64,000 bases of DNA from positions 58,391 to 122,390 of the forward strand of contig JBBRYB010000009.1 of NCBI GenBank assembly GCA_038238115.1, given 5' to 3'. Origin of the DNA: JBBRYB01 sp038238115 (GTDB taxonomy: Bacteria; Actinomycetota; Actinomycetes; Propionibacteriales; Nocardioidaceae). The notes beneath the pieces were generated by a model, which was given only the letters and a program-made list of their open reading frames with translations, made no database searches and had not been told where the DNA came from. Made by a program: the position numbers and the translations under genes. Positions 52,813 through 60,914 of the stretch are shown here, piece by piece (positions within the stretch are counted from its first letter, which is position 1; every line of letters begins with the position of its first letter).

Positions 52813-53847
52813 GTGACGGACACCGGACGGCCGCTGGCGAGCCTGCCCAAGGCACACCTGCACCTGCACTTCACCGGGTCGATGCGCCACGCGACGGTGA
52901 TCGAGCTCGCTGAGGAGCAGGGGCTCTGGCTGCCGGAGGCACTCACGCAGCACTGGCCGCCGACCTTGTCGGCTGCCGACGAGAAGGGCTGGTTTCGCTT
53001 CCAGCGACTGTATGACATCGCCCGGTCGGTGGTGCGAAGCGAGGCTGCGGTCCGCCGGCTGCTCCTCGAGGCGGCCGAGGACGAGACGGCTGAGGGGTCA
53101 CGGTGGCTGGAGATCCAGGTAGACCCCAGTGGGTACGCCGCCCATTTCGGCGGCATTACCGCGTTCACGGACCTCGTCATCGACGCCGCAGTCGATGCCA
53201 CCGCGGCGACCGGCACGCCGGTGTCGCTGATCGTGGCAGCCAACCGCACCCGCCATCCGCTCGACGCCCGCACGCTGGCCCGACTCGCCGCCCAGTACGC
53301 CCACCGCGGCGTGGTCGGTTTCGGGCTGTCCAACGACGAGCGCCGGGGGGAGGCGCTGGCGTTCGGGAAGGCGTTCGACATCGCAACGCGGGCGGGCTTG
53401 GTCGCCACGCCGCATGGTGGTGAGCTGTGCGGGCCAGAGAGCGTGTGGTCGTGCCTGGACGGCCTCGGCGCTCAGCGGATCGGACATGGGGTGCGGGCCG
53501 TCGAGGACCCGGCGCTCGTCGCACATCTCGCCGACGCGGGCGTGACGCTCGAGATCTGCCCGCGCTCGAACGTCGCGCTCGGCGTGTATCGCGACCTCGC
53601 CGCCGTCCCCCTGCGTGAGCTCTTCGACGCCGGAGTGCCTGTGGCGCTGGGGGCGGACGACCCGCTGCTGTTCGGGTCGCGGCTCCTCGACCAGTACGAG
53701 GCAGCGCGCGACGTGCTCGGCTTCGACGATGCCGAGTTGGCCGAGCTCGCCCGAATGTCGGTACGTGGCTCTACCGCCCCGGACGACGTCCGCGCCCAAC
53801 TCCTCACGGCCATCGATGACTGGCTCGCCCCTTCCCTCCCCGGGTGA
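52813..53847 (+). CDS. add: Adenosine deaminase family protein
   Basis: The 344-residue zinc hydrolase of the adenyl-deaminase superfamily should deaminate adenosine or a related purine. It shows the metal-binding KAHLHLHFTGS (His15, His17), HGGE, a GHGVR histidine and the GADDPLLFGS aspartates. The start is GTG 52813 after AGGAGGGG. The exact substrate (adenosine, adenine or another aminopurine) is not fixed by sequence. It is bracketed by inverted copies of a short intergenic repeat and converges on murB. Confidence 0.85.
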   Translation: MTDTGRPLASLPKAHLHLHFTGSMRHATVIELAEEQGLWLPEALTQHWPPTLSAADEKGWFRFQRLYDIARSVVRSEAAVRRLLLEAAEDETAEGSRWLEIQVDPSGYAAHFGGITAFTDLVIDAAVDATAATGTPVSLIVAANRTRHPLDARTLARLAAQYAHRGVVGFGLSNDERRGEALAFGKAFDIATRAGLVATPHGGELCGPESVWSCLDGLGAQRIGHGVRAVEDPALVAHLADAGVTLEICPRSNVALGVYRDLAAVPLRELFDAGVPVALGADDPLLFGSRLLDQYEAARDVLGFDDAELAELARMSVRGSTAPDDVRAQLLTAIDDWLAPSLPG

Positions 53848-53883
53848 CGCGCCAGTTGTTCCGCCGAAGCGCCAGTTGTCCGG
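53846..53883. repeat. Intergenic repeat, two inverted copies downstream of deaminase gene
   Basis: GACGCGCCAGTTGTTC (53846-53861) and AAGCGCCAGTTGTCC (53867-53881) are reverse complements of the motif at 52737-52791. They fill the gap between the converging deaminase and murB genes, where they may act as terminator elements. Confidence 0.7.
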
Positions 53884-53890
53884 TCCTGGG

Positions 53891-54934
53891 TCAGACGGTG
53901 CAGTTGATGCAGACGGGTTCCGGGTGGAGCGTGATGGTGAAGCGGTCCTCGACGCGGGACCGGATCTCGCGGGCGAGCGCCAGCAGTTCCGCGGTGGACG
54001 CGTTGCCACGGTTGGTCAGCGCGAGTGCGTGCTTGGTCGAGAGGCTGACTCGCTCGTTGCCGTAACCCTTGGCGAAGCCGGCCCGTTCGATGAGCCATGC
54101 GGCGCTCGTCTTGACCGACCCATCGGGCTGGGGGTAGGACGGAGCGCCGTCCGGGAGGGCTGACGGAGCCACGAAGGGGTTCGTGAAGAACGAGCCGGCG
54201 CTCCAGGTGTCATGGTCGGCTGGATCCAGAACCATCCCCTTGCGTCCGCGCAGCTCCAGCACGGCCCGGCGCACCGCGACCGGCGTGGTCCGCTCACCGA
54301 TGTGGACGCCGAGAGACCTGGCCAGCTCGGCATATCTGATGGGCGCTGCGAGCGCACCCTGCCGGAACTGAAACGTCACGGCGCCCACGACATAGCGGTC
54401 CGGGTGCTGGCGGAAGACACTGGTGCGGTAGCCGAAGCCGCAGTCTGTCTGGAGCAGGGTGCGGGTACGGCGTTCGAGCCGGTCGAGGACGTCGACCTGC
54501 GAGATCGTGTCGGACACCTCCTGGCCATAGGCGCCGACGTTCTGAATGGGCACCGCACCCACCGTGCCCGGAATCCCCGACAGCGCCTCGATGCCGATCC
54601 ACCCCTGTTCGACCGCGCGCCCGACAAGGTCGTCCCAGTTCTCCCCCGCCTCCACCGTGATCTCCGCGCCCGAGCACGCGCCGCCGAAGGTGCTGCCTCG
54701 CGTGGCGACCCGCACGACGGTCCCGTCGAAGCCCTCGTCAGCGACGACGAGGTTGCTGCCGCCACCGAGTACGAGCACGGGTTCACCGGCCGCATCGGCG
54801 GTCGCGACGGCCTCGTAGAGCTCACGGCGACTGGGCGCCGAACGCATCAAGGTGGCCGGGCCGCCCAGGCGGAGCGTGGTCCATGGGGCCAACGGCTGCG
54901 CGACGGCCGTCAGCACCGCACCACGGCCCTGCAC
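53891..54934 (-). CDS. murB: UDP-N-acetylenolpyruvoylglucosamine reductase (type I)
   Basis: The FAD/NADPH enzyme that makes UDP-MurNAc for peptidoglycan, 347 residues. The FAD-binding LGGGSNLVV (about 56-64), Arg170 in FGYRTS, and catalytic Ser248 in SAGSFFTNP are present. The start is GTG 54934, overlapping the end of the MaoC gene; GTG 54916 is an alternative. Order with two MaoC genes and rpmG matches Streptomyces. Confidence 0.94.
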   Translation of the reverse strand: MQGRGAVLTAVAQPLAPWTTLRLGGPATLMRSAPSRRELYEAVATADAAGEPVLVLGGGSNLVVADEGFDGTVVRVATRGSTFGGACSGAEITVEAGENWDDLVGRAVEQGWIGIEALSGIPGTVGAVPIQNVGAYGQEVSDTISQVDVLDRLERRTRTLLQTDCGFGYRTSVFRQHPDRYVVGAVTFQFRQGALAAPIRYAELARSLGVHIGERTTPVAVRRAVLELRGRKGMVLDPADHDTWSAGSFFTNPFVAPSALPDGAPSYPQPDGSVKTSAAWLIERAGFAKGYGNERVSLSTKHALALTNRGNASTAELLALAREIRSRVEDRFTITLHPEPVCINCTV

Positions 54935-55311
54935 ATGCCCAGCACCTTCCGGCCCGCATTGGTGACGGTCAGCTCCACCGTTGCCCTGCCGTCGTCGACG
55001 GACTTCACGACGCCGGCGATGGTGACGGTCGTGCCGTCGTCGTCGTCGGGCACCGCCACCGGTTTGGTGAAGCGGGCGCCGAAGGACTCGACCCGCGACG
55101 GGTCGCCGACCCAGGACGTCACCGCGCGGCTCGCTAGGGCAAGCGTGAACATCCCGTGCGCGACCACTCCGGGCAGGCCCACGGACCTTGCCACCCGCTC
55201 ACTCCAGTGGATCGGGTTGAAGTCACCAGACGCGCCCGCGTAGCGGACGAGGTCATCGCGTCGCACCACGCACGTCATCGGCTCGAACTCATGGCCCGGC
55301 GCCCAGCTCAC
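54910..55311 (-). CDS. MaoC/HadB-like (R)-specific dehydratase subunit
   Basis: The 133-residue hot-dog protein has the hydratase-2 catalytic motif YAGASGDFNPIHWSE with Asp30 and His35, then GLPGVVAHGMFTLALASR. It resembles HadB of mycobacterial FAS-II. It overlaps the HadA-like gene by four bases (ATGA) and murB by 25 bases. The pair probably forms a heterodimeric 3-hydroxyacyl thioester dehydratase; substrate chain length is unknown. Confidence 0.82.
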   Translation of the reverse strand: MSWAPGHEFEPMTCVVRRDDLVRYAGASGDFNPIHWSERVARSVGLPGVVAHGMFTLALASRAVTSWVGDPSRVESFGARFTKPVAVPDDDDGTTVTIAGVVKSVDDGRATVELTVTNAGRKVLGMCRAVVRC

Positions 55312-55721
55312 GCGTCACCCGCGCGGTGCACGAGCGTGGCGAAGGCAGTCGTGACGTGCTCGCCGGCCGTTGACGTGATCTCTGTGCGGGTCCCGACCAT
55401 CTCCATACCGGCCGACGACCGCAGCGAGTCGATCGTGATCGTGCCCGTGAGCTCGTCGCCCACTCGGACCGGCCGGGACTGCTCGAACCGCTGGTCCCCG
55501 TGCACGACGTTGTGCAGCGAGATGCCCACCCCGGGGTCGTGCAGCAGCTCAGTCATCGCCGCAAAGGCGACCACGATGGGGAACGTCAACGGGGCCGTGT
55601 CGCCACCGTCGATCGGATCAGCGCCGGTGGCCTGGTTGAACTCGGCGATCTTCTCGCGGCTGACGGTGTAGGGCGCTGTGGTGGCCAGGGTGCGTCCGGC
55701 CAGCGCCTGGTCGAGCGGCAT
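55308..55721 (-). CDS. FAS1-like dehydratase N-terminal domain (HadA/C-like) protein
   Basis: The 137-residue hot-dog protein lacks the Asp-His catalytic pair of its partner, as expected for the structural HadA/HadC-type subunit. It starts MPLDQALAGRTLATTAPYTV and has TFPIVVAFAAMTELLHDPGV and the VHGDQRFEQSRPVRVGDEL strand typical of the MaoC_dehydrat_N family. It is coupled to the HadB-like gene by ATGA. Confidence 0.8.
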   Translation of the reverse strand: MPLDQALAGRTLATTAPYTVSREKIAEFNQATGADPIDGGDTAPLTFPIVVAFAAMTELLHDPGVGISLHNVVHGDQRFEQSRPVRVGDELTGTITIDSLRSSAGMEMVGTRTEITSTAGEHVTTAFATLVHRAGDA

Positions 55722-55791
55722 ACGCCGACGCTATCTCACCGCAGCGCTGGACTCTGGCGCGCTTGACGCGGGCGAGATGCAGGCTCAGCGG

Positions 55792-55962
55792 TCAACGGGT
55801 CTCGCGGTGGGCCCGGTGGCAACGACATCGCGGGCAGAACTTCTTCAGTTCGAGTCGGTCCGGGTCGTTGCGCCGGTTCTTGCGCGTAATGTAGTTGCGC
55901 TCTTTGCACTCCGTGCAGGCCAAGGTGATCTTGGGACGGATGTCGGTGCTCTTGCTGGCCAC
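55792..55962 (-). CDS. rpmG: 50S ribosomal protein L33 (zinc-binding form)
   Basis: A 56-residue L33 starting MASKSTDIRPKITLACTECK. It has two CxxC pairs (CTEC and CPRC), so it is the zinc-binding type. The start is GTG 55960-55962, the stop TGA 55792-55794. It lies next to tRNA-Met and tRNA-Thr, the usual actinobacterial arrangement. Confidence 0.95.
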   Translation of the reverse strand: MASKSTDIRPKITLACTECKERNYITRKNRRNDPDRLELKKFCPRCRCHRAHRETR

Positions 55963-56026
55963 GGGCTGCCTCTTCTTCGATGTAAACGACGGTGGTGCGA
56001 GGGTGCTGAGATCGTGCGGTGCGTGG

Positions 56027-56100
56027 TAGCGGGGGCGGGACTTGAACCCGCGACACCACGATTATGAGCCGTGTGCTCTGACCACCTGAGCTACCCCGCC
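56027..56100 (-). tRNA. tRNA-Met (anticodon CAT)
   Basis: A 74-base cloverleaf starting GGCGGGGTAGCTCAG, with anticodon loop CTCATAA and T arm GGTTCAAGTCC. The discriminator A is followed by an encoded CCA (56024-56026). The paired first base is G-U, so it is unlike an initiator tRNA. A CAT anticodon modified for isoleucine cannot be excluded. Confidence 0.92.
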
Positions 56101-56152
56101 ACAGGACCCGATCGCCTCGCTTATAACGCTGCAGGCGAGGCCCCGATTCCAG

Positions 56153-56225
56153 AGCCCCAATACGGAATCGAACCGTAGACCTTCTCCTTACCATGGAGAC
56201 GCTCTACCGACTGAGCTATTGGGGC
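56153..56225 (-). tRNA. tRNA-Thr (anticodon GGT)
   Basis: A 73-base cloverleaf starting GCCCCAATAGCTCAGTCGG, anticodon stem TCTCC/GGAGA with loop ATGGTAA giving GGT, and T arm GGTTCGATTCC. CCA is not encoded. It lies 52 bases upstream of tRNA-Met and is likely cotranscribed with it and rpmG. Confidence 0.95.
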
Positions 56226-56378
56226 AAGCGACGTATGAGGATACACAGGCGCCGACGCTGAGCGCTAATCGAGCCAGGCGCGCCGGGGATGCCGACGACG
56301 TGCAGCAGGCGACCTCTGCCTGGTGGAGGCTCGGACCTCTGCCTGTGGTGTGCAGACCGCTCCGCCTAGGGTGTCCGT

Positions 56379-57200
56379 ATGACTGCTGAGCTTCCCGGTG
56401 AGCGCGCCCCTGCGGCCAGACAAGTACGAATTGGTGTCCAGATACAGCCGCAGCACGGCGAGTACGCCGATATCCGCCGTACCGCTGCCGAGTGCGAGGA
56501 GATCGGGGTCGACATCATCTTCAACTGGGACCACTTCTTCCCCCTCAACGGCGACCCGGTCGGCAAACACTACGAGTGCTGGACGATGCTGGGCGCCTGG
56601 GCTGAGGCCACCCAGCGCGTGGAGATCGGTGCCCTCGTCACGTGCAACAGCTACCGCAACCCTGACCTGCTCGCCGACATGGCCCGCACGGTCGACCACA
56701 TCAGCGCTGGTCGTCTCATCCTGGGCATCGGCTCGGGGTGGTTCGAGAAGGACTACGACGAGTACGGCTACGACTTCGGTACGGCGGTTGGCCGGCTCGA
56801 CGCGCTCGCCGAGTCGCTACCGCGGATCGCGGCCCGCCTCGGTCGGCTCAACCCGCCACCGACGCGGCAGATCCCCGTCCTCATCGGTGGCGGTGGCGAG
56901 CGGAAGACGCTGCGGATCGTGGCCCAGCATGCCGACATCTGGCACACCTTCGGCGACGCCGACACGATCCGCCGCAAACATGCCGTGCTCGACCAATGGT
57001 GCGCCGAGGTGGGACGCGACCCAGGAGAGATCGAGCGCTCCGCGGGCGTGCCGCCGAAGGACCCCGCAGGCTATGGTCCCCCTCTCTACGAGCTCGGCAC
57101 GCGGCTCTTCACGATCGGCAGGAGCGGTCCGGACTACGACCTCGCGGCGGTGCGGGACTGGGTGGCGTGGCGAGACGAGCAGAACGCCGTACTCAGCTGA
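56379..57200 (+). CDS. LLM class F420-dependent oxidoreductase
   Basis: A 273-residue luciferase-like monooxygenase family TIM-barrel protein. It shows QIQPQHGEYADIRRTAAECE, FNWDHFFPLNGDP, GALVTCNSYRNPDLLADMAR, TVDHISAGRLILGIGSGWF and IPVLIGGGGERKTLRIVAQH, all typical of the F420-using subgroup found in actinomycetes. The substrate is unknown. It lies between tRNA-Thr and tRNA-Tyr on the opposite strand. Confidence 0.85.
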   Translation: MTAELPGERAPAARQVRIGVQIQPQHGEYADIRRTAAECEEIGVDIIFNWDHFFPLNGDPVGKHYECWTMLGAWAEATQRVEIGALVTCNSYRNPDLLADMARTVDHISAGRLILGIGSGWFEKDYDEYGYDFGTAVGRLDALAESLPRIAARLGRLNPPPTRQIPVLIGGGGERKTLRIVAQHADIWHTFGDADTIRRKHAVLDQWCAEVGRDPGEIERSAGVPPKDPAGYGPPLYELGTRLFTIGRSGPDYDLAAVRDWVAWRDEQNAVLS

Positions 57201-57286
57201 GGCTCGACACGTCCGCGGACGGCAGCGCCCGCTGTCGGCGACACGTCGAACCAAGGATGCGCCCAGTCTGACGACCGGGCGGCTGG

Positions 57287-57368
<82 letters not shown>

Positions 57369-57479
57369 AGGTGTGCTGCCCACCCCGTCTGCCAGGGCGA
57401 CGCAGCGAGCGACACAATACCCCTACCCCTAGGGTGCAAGGCAAAAGCGCCTCAGGCGCGTGACAGGAGGGATCAGCCC

Positions 57480-57974
57480 ATGCCGGCGGAGTCGTCATTC
57501 GACATCGTGAGCAAGATCGACCACCAGGAGGTCGACAACGCGGTCAACCAGGCAGCGAAGGAGATCTCGCAGCGGTTCGATTTCAAGAACACCGGCGCTT
57601 CGGTGAAACGCCACGGCGACGCGAGCATTGAGGTCGCGGCCAACGCCGACGAGCGGGCCAAGGCCATCGTCGACGTCCTCCGCGAGAAGCTCGTCAAACG
57701 AGGTCAGTCGCTCAAGATCCTCGACGTGAGCGAGCCGCGCAGCTCGGGCAGGGAGGTCAAGATCGACGTCGACCTCAAGGAGGGCATCAGCACCGAACAG
57801 GCCAAGAAGGTTGGCAAGCTCATCCGCGACCGCGGCCCGAAGGGTGTCAAGGTGCAGGTGCAGGGCGACGAGCTCCGCGTCTCGAGCAAGAAGCGTGACG
57901 ACCTCCAAGACGTCATCGCCCTGGTCAAGTCCCAGGACTACGACTTCGCCGTCCAGTTCACCAACTACCGCTGA
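57480..57974 (+). CDS. YajQ family nucleotide-binding protein
   Basis: The 164-residue protein starts MPAESSFDIVSKIDHQEVDN and has the two tandem ferredoxin-like halves of the YajQ family (RFDFKNTGASVKRHGDASIE, VKIDVDLKEGISTEQAKKVG, KVQVQGDELRVSSKKRDDLQ). Some homologues bind cyclic di-GMP; others are linked only to nucleic-acid binding. AGGAGGG precedes the ATG. Confidence 0.92.
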   Translation: MPAESSFDIVSKIDHQEVDNAVNQAAKEISQRFDFKNTGASVKRHGDASIEVAANADERAKAIVDVLREKLVKRGQSLKILDVSEPRSSGREVKIDVDLKEGISTEQAKKVGKLIRDRGPKGVKVQVQGDELRVSSKKRDDLQDVIALVKSQDYDFAVQFTNYR

Positions 57975-58195
57975 TCCGGCTCATTCGCGCAGCTCAGCGG
58001 GCTTTGGGGCTCGCTAGTCCACACCCAGTCCGCAGGCCGTACGCCGACATCCCGCATGAGGCCGGCCGCGGCGGCGCTCGTGCGGTCCTCCACGGTGTAA
58101 GCCAACCCTGGCTGTAGGTGCTGGAGCATGATCGACGCGCTGGCATGGCCCAACGCCCGCTGACCGTGACGACGTCGCACCCGGTGAGGTCTGCG
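57965..58195 (-). pseudogene. Tyrosine recombinase (integrase) C-terminal remnant
   Basis: On the minus strand the end of a phage-type integrase is legible across one frameshift: GCDVVTVS in one frame, then ALGHASASIMLQHLQP, EDRTSAAAAGLMRDV and PADWVW in the next. Actinobacterial integrases end with close relatives of these blocks (ALGHASASTTLNTYSHLWP, then EDRTRAAAA-LM), although the terminal catalytic Tyr is not where expected here. A one-base loss near 58158 explains the shift. Nothing recognisable survives upstream between 58200 and 58373. Confidence 0.65.
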
Positions 58196-58373
58196 TCGTT
58201 AGAACTGGTCTGGCCCACACGTCGTCGTCGCCGCGCTCGTTCCAGGGTTGGCACCCCAGGCGGATATCGGCGTGTTCGAGCGGATCGCGAGGTGAGCGAG
58301 GTGTCGTGCCGCGAAACACTTGGCTTCTTGTTGTCGAAGGTGGATCGGCTATGGAGGCGGCGTCAGCAACGAG

Positions 58374-58811
58374 TCAAGTGAGTTCGGTATGGCAGAGCCA
58401 GACCTCCATGTGAGTAACGAGGCGTTCGGGGTCGATCTTGCCTTCGGTGACGCAGACGGTGTTGTTCAGCCACTCGTAGGAGTCGTTCTCGGTCTCGAAG
58501 AGGGTCATCAGCAACTGACGCCCGACTGTGTCACCCGAGGGCTGATCCACGAAGACGGTCCGACCAGTCAGGTCGAACATCACCTCTGCACCGTCAACCG
58601 TCGTGATGACACCGCGGGCGCAGGGGAGCATGACGCCGTCACCGCGTCCGCTCGGTTGATTTGACCATTTCACTGTCCCCTGGAGCCGGTCGCCAGTCAC
58701 CGAACCGTCCCCGATCCCCCACCCGATGCCGGACTCTCCCTGGTAGGGGCTGACGTAGTGAAAGTCCCCGTCGTACTTGAGATCGAGTGCGCACAGGTGT
58801 TCGAGGCGCAT
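58374..58811 (-). CDS. DUF3237 family protein
   Basis: A 145-residue protein starting MRLEHLCALDLKYDGDFHYV. The early SGIGWGIGDGSVTGDRLQGT strand-turn and the TLFETENDSYEWLNNTVCVT ending fit DUF3237, a small beta-barrel family with no established activity. It starts two bases after the stop of the next upstream minus-strand gene, so the two form an operon. Confidence 0.75.
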   Translation of the reverse strand: MRLEHLCALDLKYDGDFHYVSPYQGESGIGWGIGDGSVTGDRLQGTVKWSNQPSGRGDGVMLPCARGVITTVDGAEVMFDLTGRTVFVDQPSGDTVGRQLLMTLFETENDSYEWLNNTVCVTEGKIDPERLVTHMEVWLCHTELT

Positions 58812-58813
58812 GG

Positions 58814-59212
58814 TCAGAGCGCCGTGTCGACTGTTGTGAACGTCCGGCCGGGTTGGGTGATATCCGTCTCGGGGTCACCCATGGAGGTGATCCCTGGCTG
58901 GTAGGGGACGAGGTTGGCGAGCCAGTCCTGGATCAGTCGCTCGGCAACGTCCTGGCCGCAGTGCCGCCGCAGCAGCCTGGAGAGCTCCCAGTCTTCCTCC
59001 AGGTCTCCGCCATCGAAAAGCAACGCGTAGGTGAGGAGCCCGTTGTCAGCCGACTCCGGCTGAGCCGGCGTCAATATTTGCCATCGACCCAATAGGTCGG
59101 GTCGTTGCGCCTTGATAGCTGGTTCCACGACATCGAGAAGGAATCGTTCGAAGTCCTCGGCGCGGTCAGCTCGTACCGGATTGAGGTAAAGGTGCGTCTG
59201 CTCCCCGAACAT
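58814..59212 (-). CDS. Hypothetical protein paired with DUF3237
   Basis: I do not recognise this 132-residue protein with certainty. It begins MFGEQTHLYLNPVRADRAED, and the alternating beta-alpha pattern (FERFLLDVVEPAIKAQRPDL, GRWQILTPA, LLTYALLFDGG) is reminiscent of dimeric alpha/beta-barrel (EthD/ABM-like) proteins, which often handle small aromatic or polyketide substrates. There is no signal peptide. It is the first gene of the two-gene unit with DUF3237. Confidence 0.6.
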   Translation of the reverse strand: MFGEQTHLYLNPVRADRAEDFERFLLDVVEPAIKAQRPDLLGRWQILTPAQPESADNGLLTYALLFDGGDLEEDWELSRLLRRHCGQDVAERLIQDWLANLVPYQPGITSMGDPETDITQPGRTFTTVDTAL

Positions 59213-59562
59213 GTGAACTCTGAAGCCTTCCTCAAGTCACGAGAATCCCTTCGGATAGTTCACGATCCTCGCTCGGTGCACCCGCTGTCCAGTGGCGGTG
59301 ATCCTCTGCTCGAGATCTCGGCGGTCGCCGCGATTGTGACTTTTCGCTCCGCGGCATGGTCGAGCGTTCCGTCCGACGGGGGAATGGGTCGGGCGTTCAG
59401 CGCCGACAGCGGCAGGCGCGGATCACCGCGGACTCCTCGGTTGACGGTGTGTGGTTGACGTTCAACCGGCGTCCATCCCCCGTCACCTGGGCTCCGGACA
59501 CCGAGCGCGGTCACATTCGGCCCGGCTGGCGCGTCAGTGGGTTGACCGAGCAAGGTGAAAGG
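59213..59562. other. Intergenic stretch, no gene seen
   Basis: These 350 bases separate the divergent hypothetical and sigma-factor genes. No ORF resembles a known protein. I looked for an ECF41-type autoregulated promoter (TGTCAC near 16-17 bases from CGTC) and did not find a clean copy. A CTGGCGCGTC element similar to the deaminase-flanking repeat occurs near 59526-59535. Confidence 0.4.
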
Positions 59563-60408
59563 GTGGATGCCGTGGATCAGCTGGACATGTTCGAGGCCGA
59601 ACGACCGCGGCTGGTGGGGATCGCGAGCCGGGTGCTCGGCGACCCAGCCGAGGCCGAAGACGTCGTGCAGCAGGCGTGGCTGCGGCTGCATGGGACGGAC
59701 GCAGAGATCGACAGCCTGCCGGCCTGGTTGACAACCGTGACGACCCGGCTGTGCCTCGACCGGTTGCGCTCCCGCACCCCCGTCCCCGTAGCGGACGTCG
59801 AGCCCGGGGAGACCGGCGGCGACCCGGCCGACGAGGTCGCGCTCGCCGACACCGTCGGTCTCGCCCTGCATGTCGTGCTCGACCGGCTCTCCCCGCGCGA
59901 GCGGGTCGCCTTCGTGCTCCACGACAGCTTCGGCTTCGAGTTCCCGACGATCGCGGCGGTCCTCGACACCACGCCGGCGGCCGCACGCAAGCTGGCCTCG
60001 CGGGCGCGGGCCAAGGTCACCCAGCCCCGTCCCGAGGACCGCCTGGCCGACTGGGAGGTGGTCGACGCGTTCATGGCCGCGGCCAAGAACGGCGACTTCG
60101 ACCGGTTGCTGCGACTGCTCGCACCTGAAGCCGCCGTGACCGCTGACGACGCCGCGGTCCTGATCGGCACACCGCGGCAGATCGAGGGCCGCGACGAGGT
60201 GGCGACGTTCTTCAACGGCAGCGCCCAGGCAGCGCTCCCGGTCTTCGTCGGTGACCGGCCCGGTGTCGCCTGGTTCCACCTCGGCGCGGCCAAGGTTGTC
60301 TTCGACTTCACCGTCAACGACGGCCTCGTGCGCGCCATCACCTTCCGCGCGGACCCCGATGTGGTCTCGCGAATTGTGCGCCGCGACGGCGCTCGGTCAC
60401 GCGGCTGA
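59563..60408 (+). CDS. ECF41-type RNA polymerase sigma factor (SigJ-like) with SnoaL-like C-terminus
   Basis: About 281 residues: region 2 (FEAERPRLVGIASRVLGDPA, EDVVQQAWLRLHG), region 4 (LSPRERVAFVLHDSFGFEF, LDTTPAAARKLASRARAKV), then a SnoaL/NTF2-like domain (about 185-275) that in ECF41 proteins regulates activity in cis, without an anti-sigma factor. The start is uncertain among GTG 59563, GTG 59572 and ATG 59587; GTG 59563 has AAGG at good spacing. It is followed by a DUF1059 gene. Confidence 0.85.
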   Translation: MDAVDQLDMFEAERPRLVGIASRVLGDPAEAEDVVQQAWLRLHGTDAEIDSLPAWLTTVTTRLCLDRLRSRTPVPVADVEPGETGGDPADEVALADTVGLALHVVLDRLSPRERVAFVLHDSFGFEFPTIAAVLDTTPAAARKLASRARAKVTQPRPEDRLADWEVVDAFMAAAKNGDFDRLLRLLAPEAAVTADDAAVLIGTPRQIEGRDEVATFFNGSAQAALPVFVGDRPGVAWFHLGAAKVVFDFTVNDGLVRAITFRADPDVVSRIVRRDGARSRG

Positions 60409-60473
60409 CCCGGTCACACCCGGCACATCCCGATCGTCAACACATCAGCACACCACCCCCAGAGGAGACCACC

Positions 60474-60710
60474 ATGAAGACCATGACCTGCCGAGCCCTC
60501 GGAGGACCCTGCGACTTCGAGCACCACGGCGAGAGCGCCGACGACGTCATCAAGGCCCAGGACCGCCACCTCAAGGACGCGGAGAAGGCCGGCGACGCTA
60601 CCCACCAACAGGCCCGCGACGCCATGAAGAGCCGCTGGCGGCACCCCAAGAAGTCGATGGGCTGGTACAACGACACCAAGCGGACCTTCGCCGCCCTACC
60701 CGACAACTGA
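60474..60710 (+). CDS. DUF1059 family small protein
   Basis: The 78-residue protein starts MKTMTCRALGGPCDFEHHGE. The CRALGGPCDF-x-HGES region matches the DUF1059 pattern (two Cys and an acidic/His strand); the C-terminal half is a basic helix. AGAGGAGA precedes the ATG. It lies 65 bases after the sigma factor gene and may be cotranscribed or be its target. The function is unknown. Confidence 0.7.
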   Translation: MKTMTCRALGGPCDFEHHGESADDVIKAQDRHLKDAEKAGDATHQQARDAMKSRWRHPKKSMGWYNDTKRTFAALPDN

Positions 60711-60914
60711 CACTGCTGCCGGTCCTCGGTTCCGCCCCGCGGCCCAGACCCGAAGCAACGACGCGGCAAAGGGCCCGGCGCCGATTCCCGTCCTCAACGG
60801 CATGAGCATGAACGACGCGGGTCGGGCGGCCCCACCGACGTCTGCCAGCCATGCGGCGCCCGGGTAGTGCCAAGGCTGTCCACGTCGCCACCTGCTGGGA
60901 CCTACGGTGGGTAC

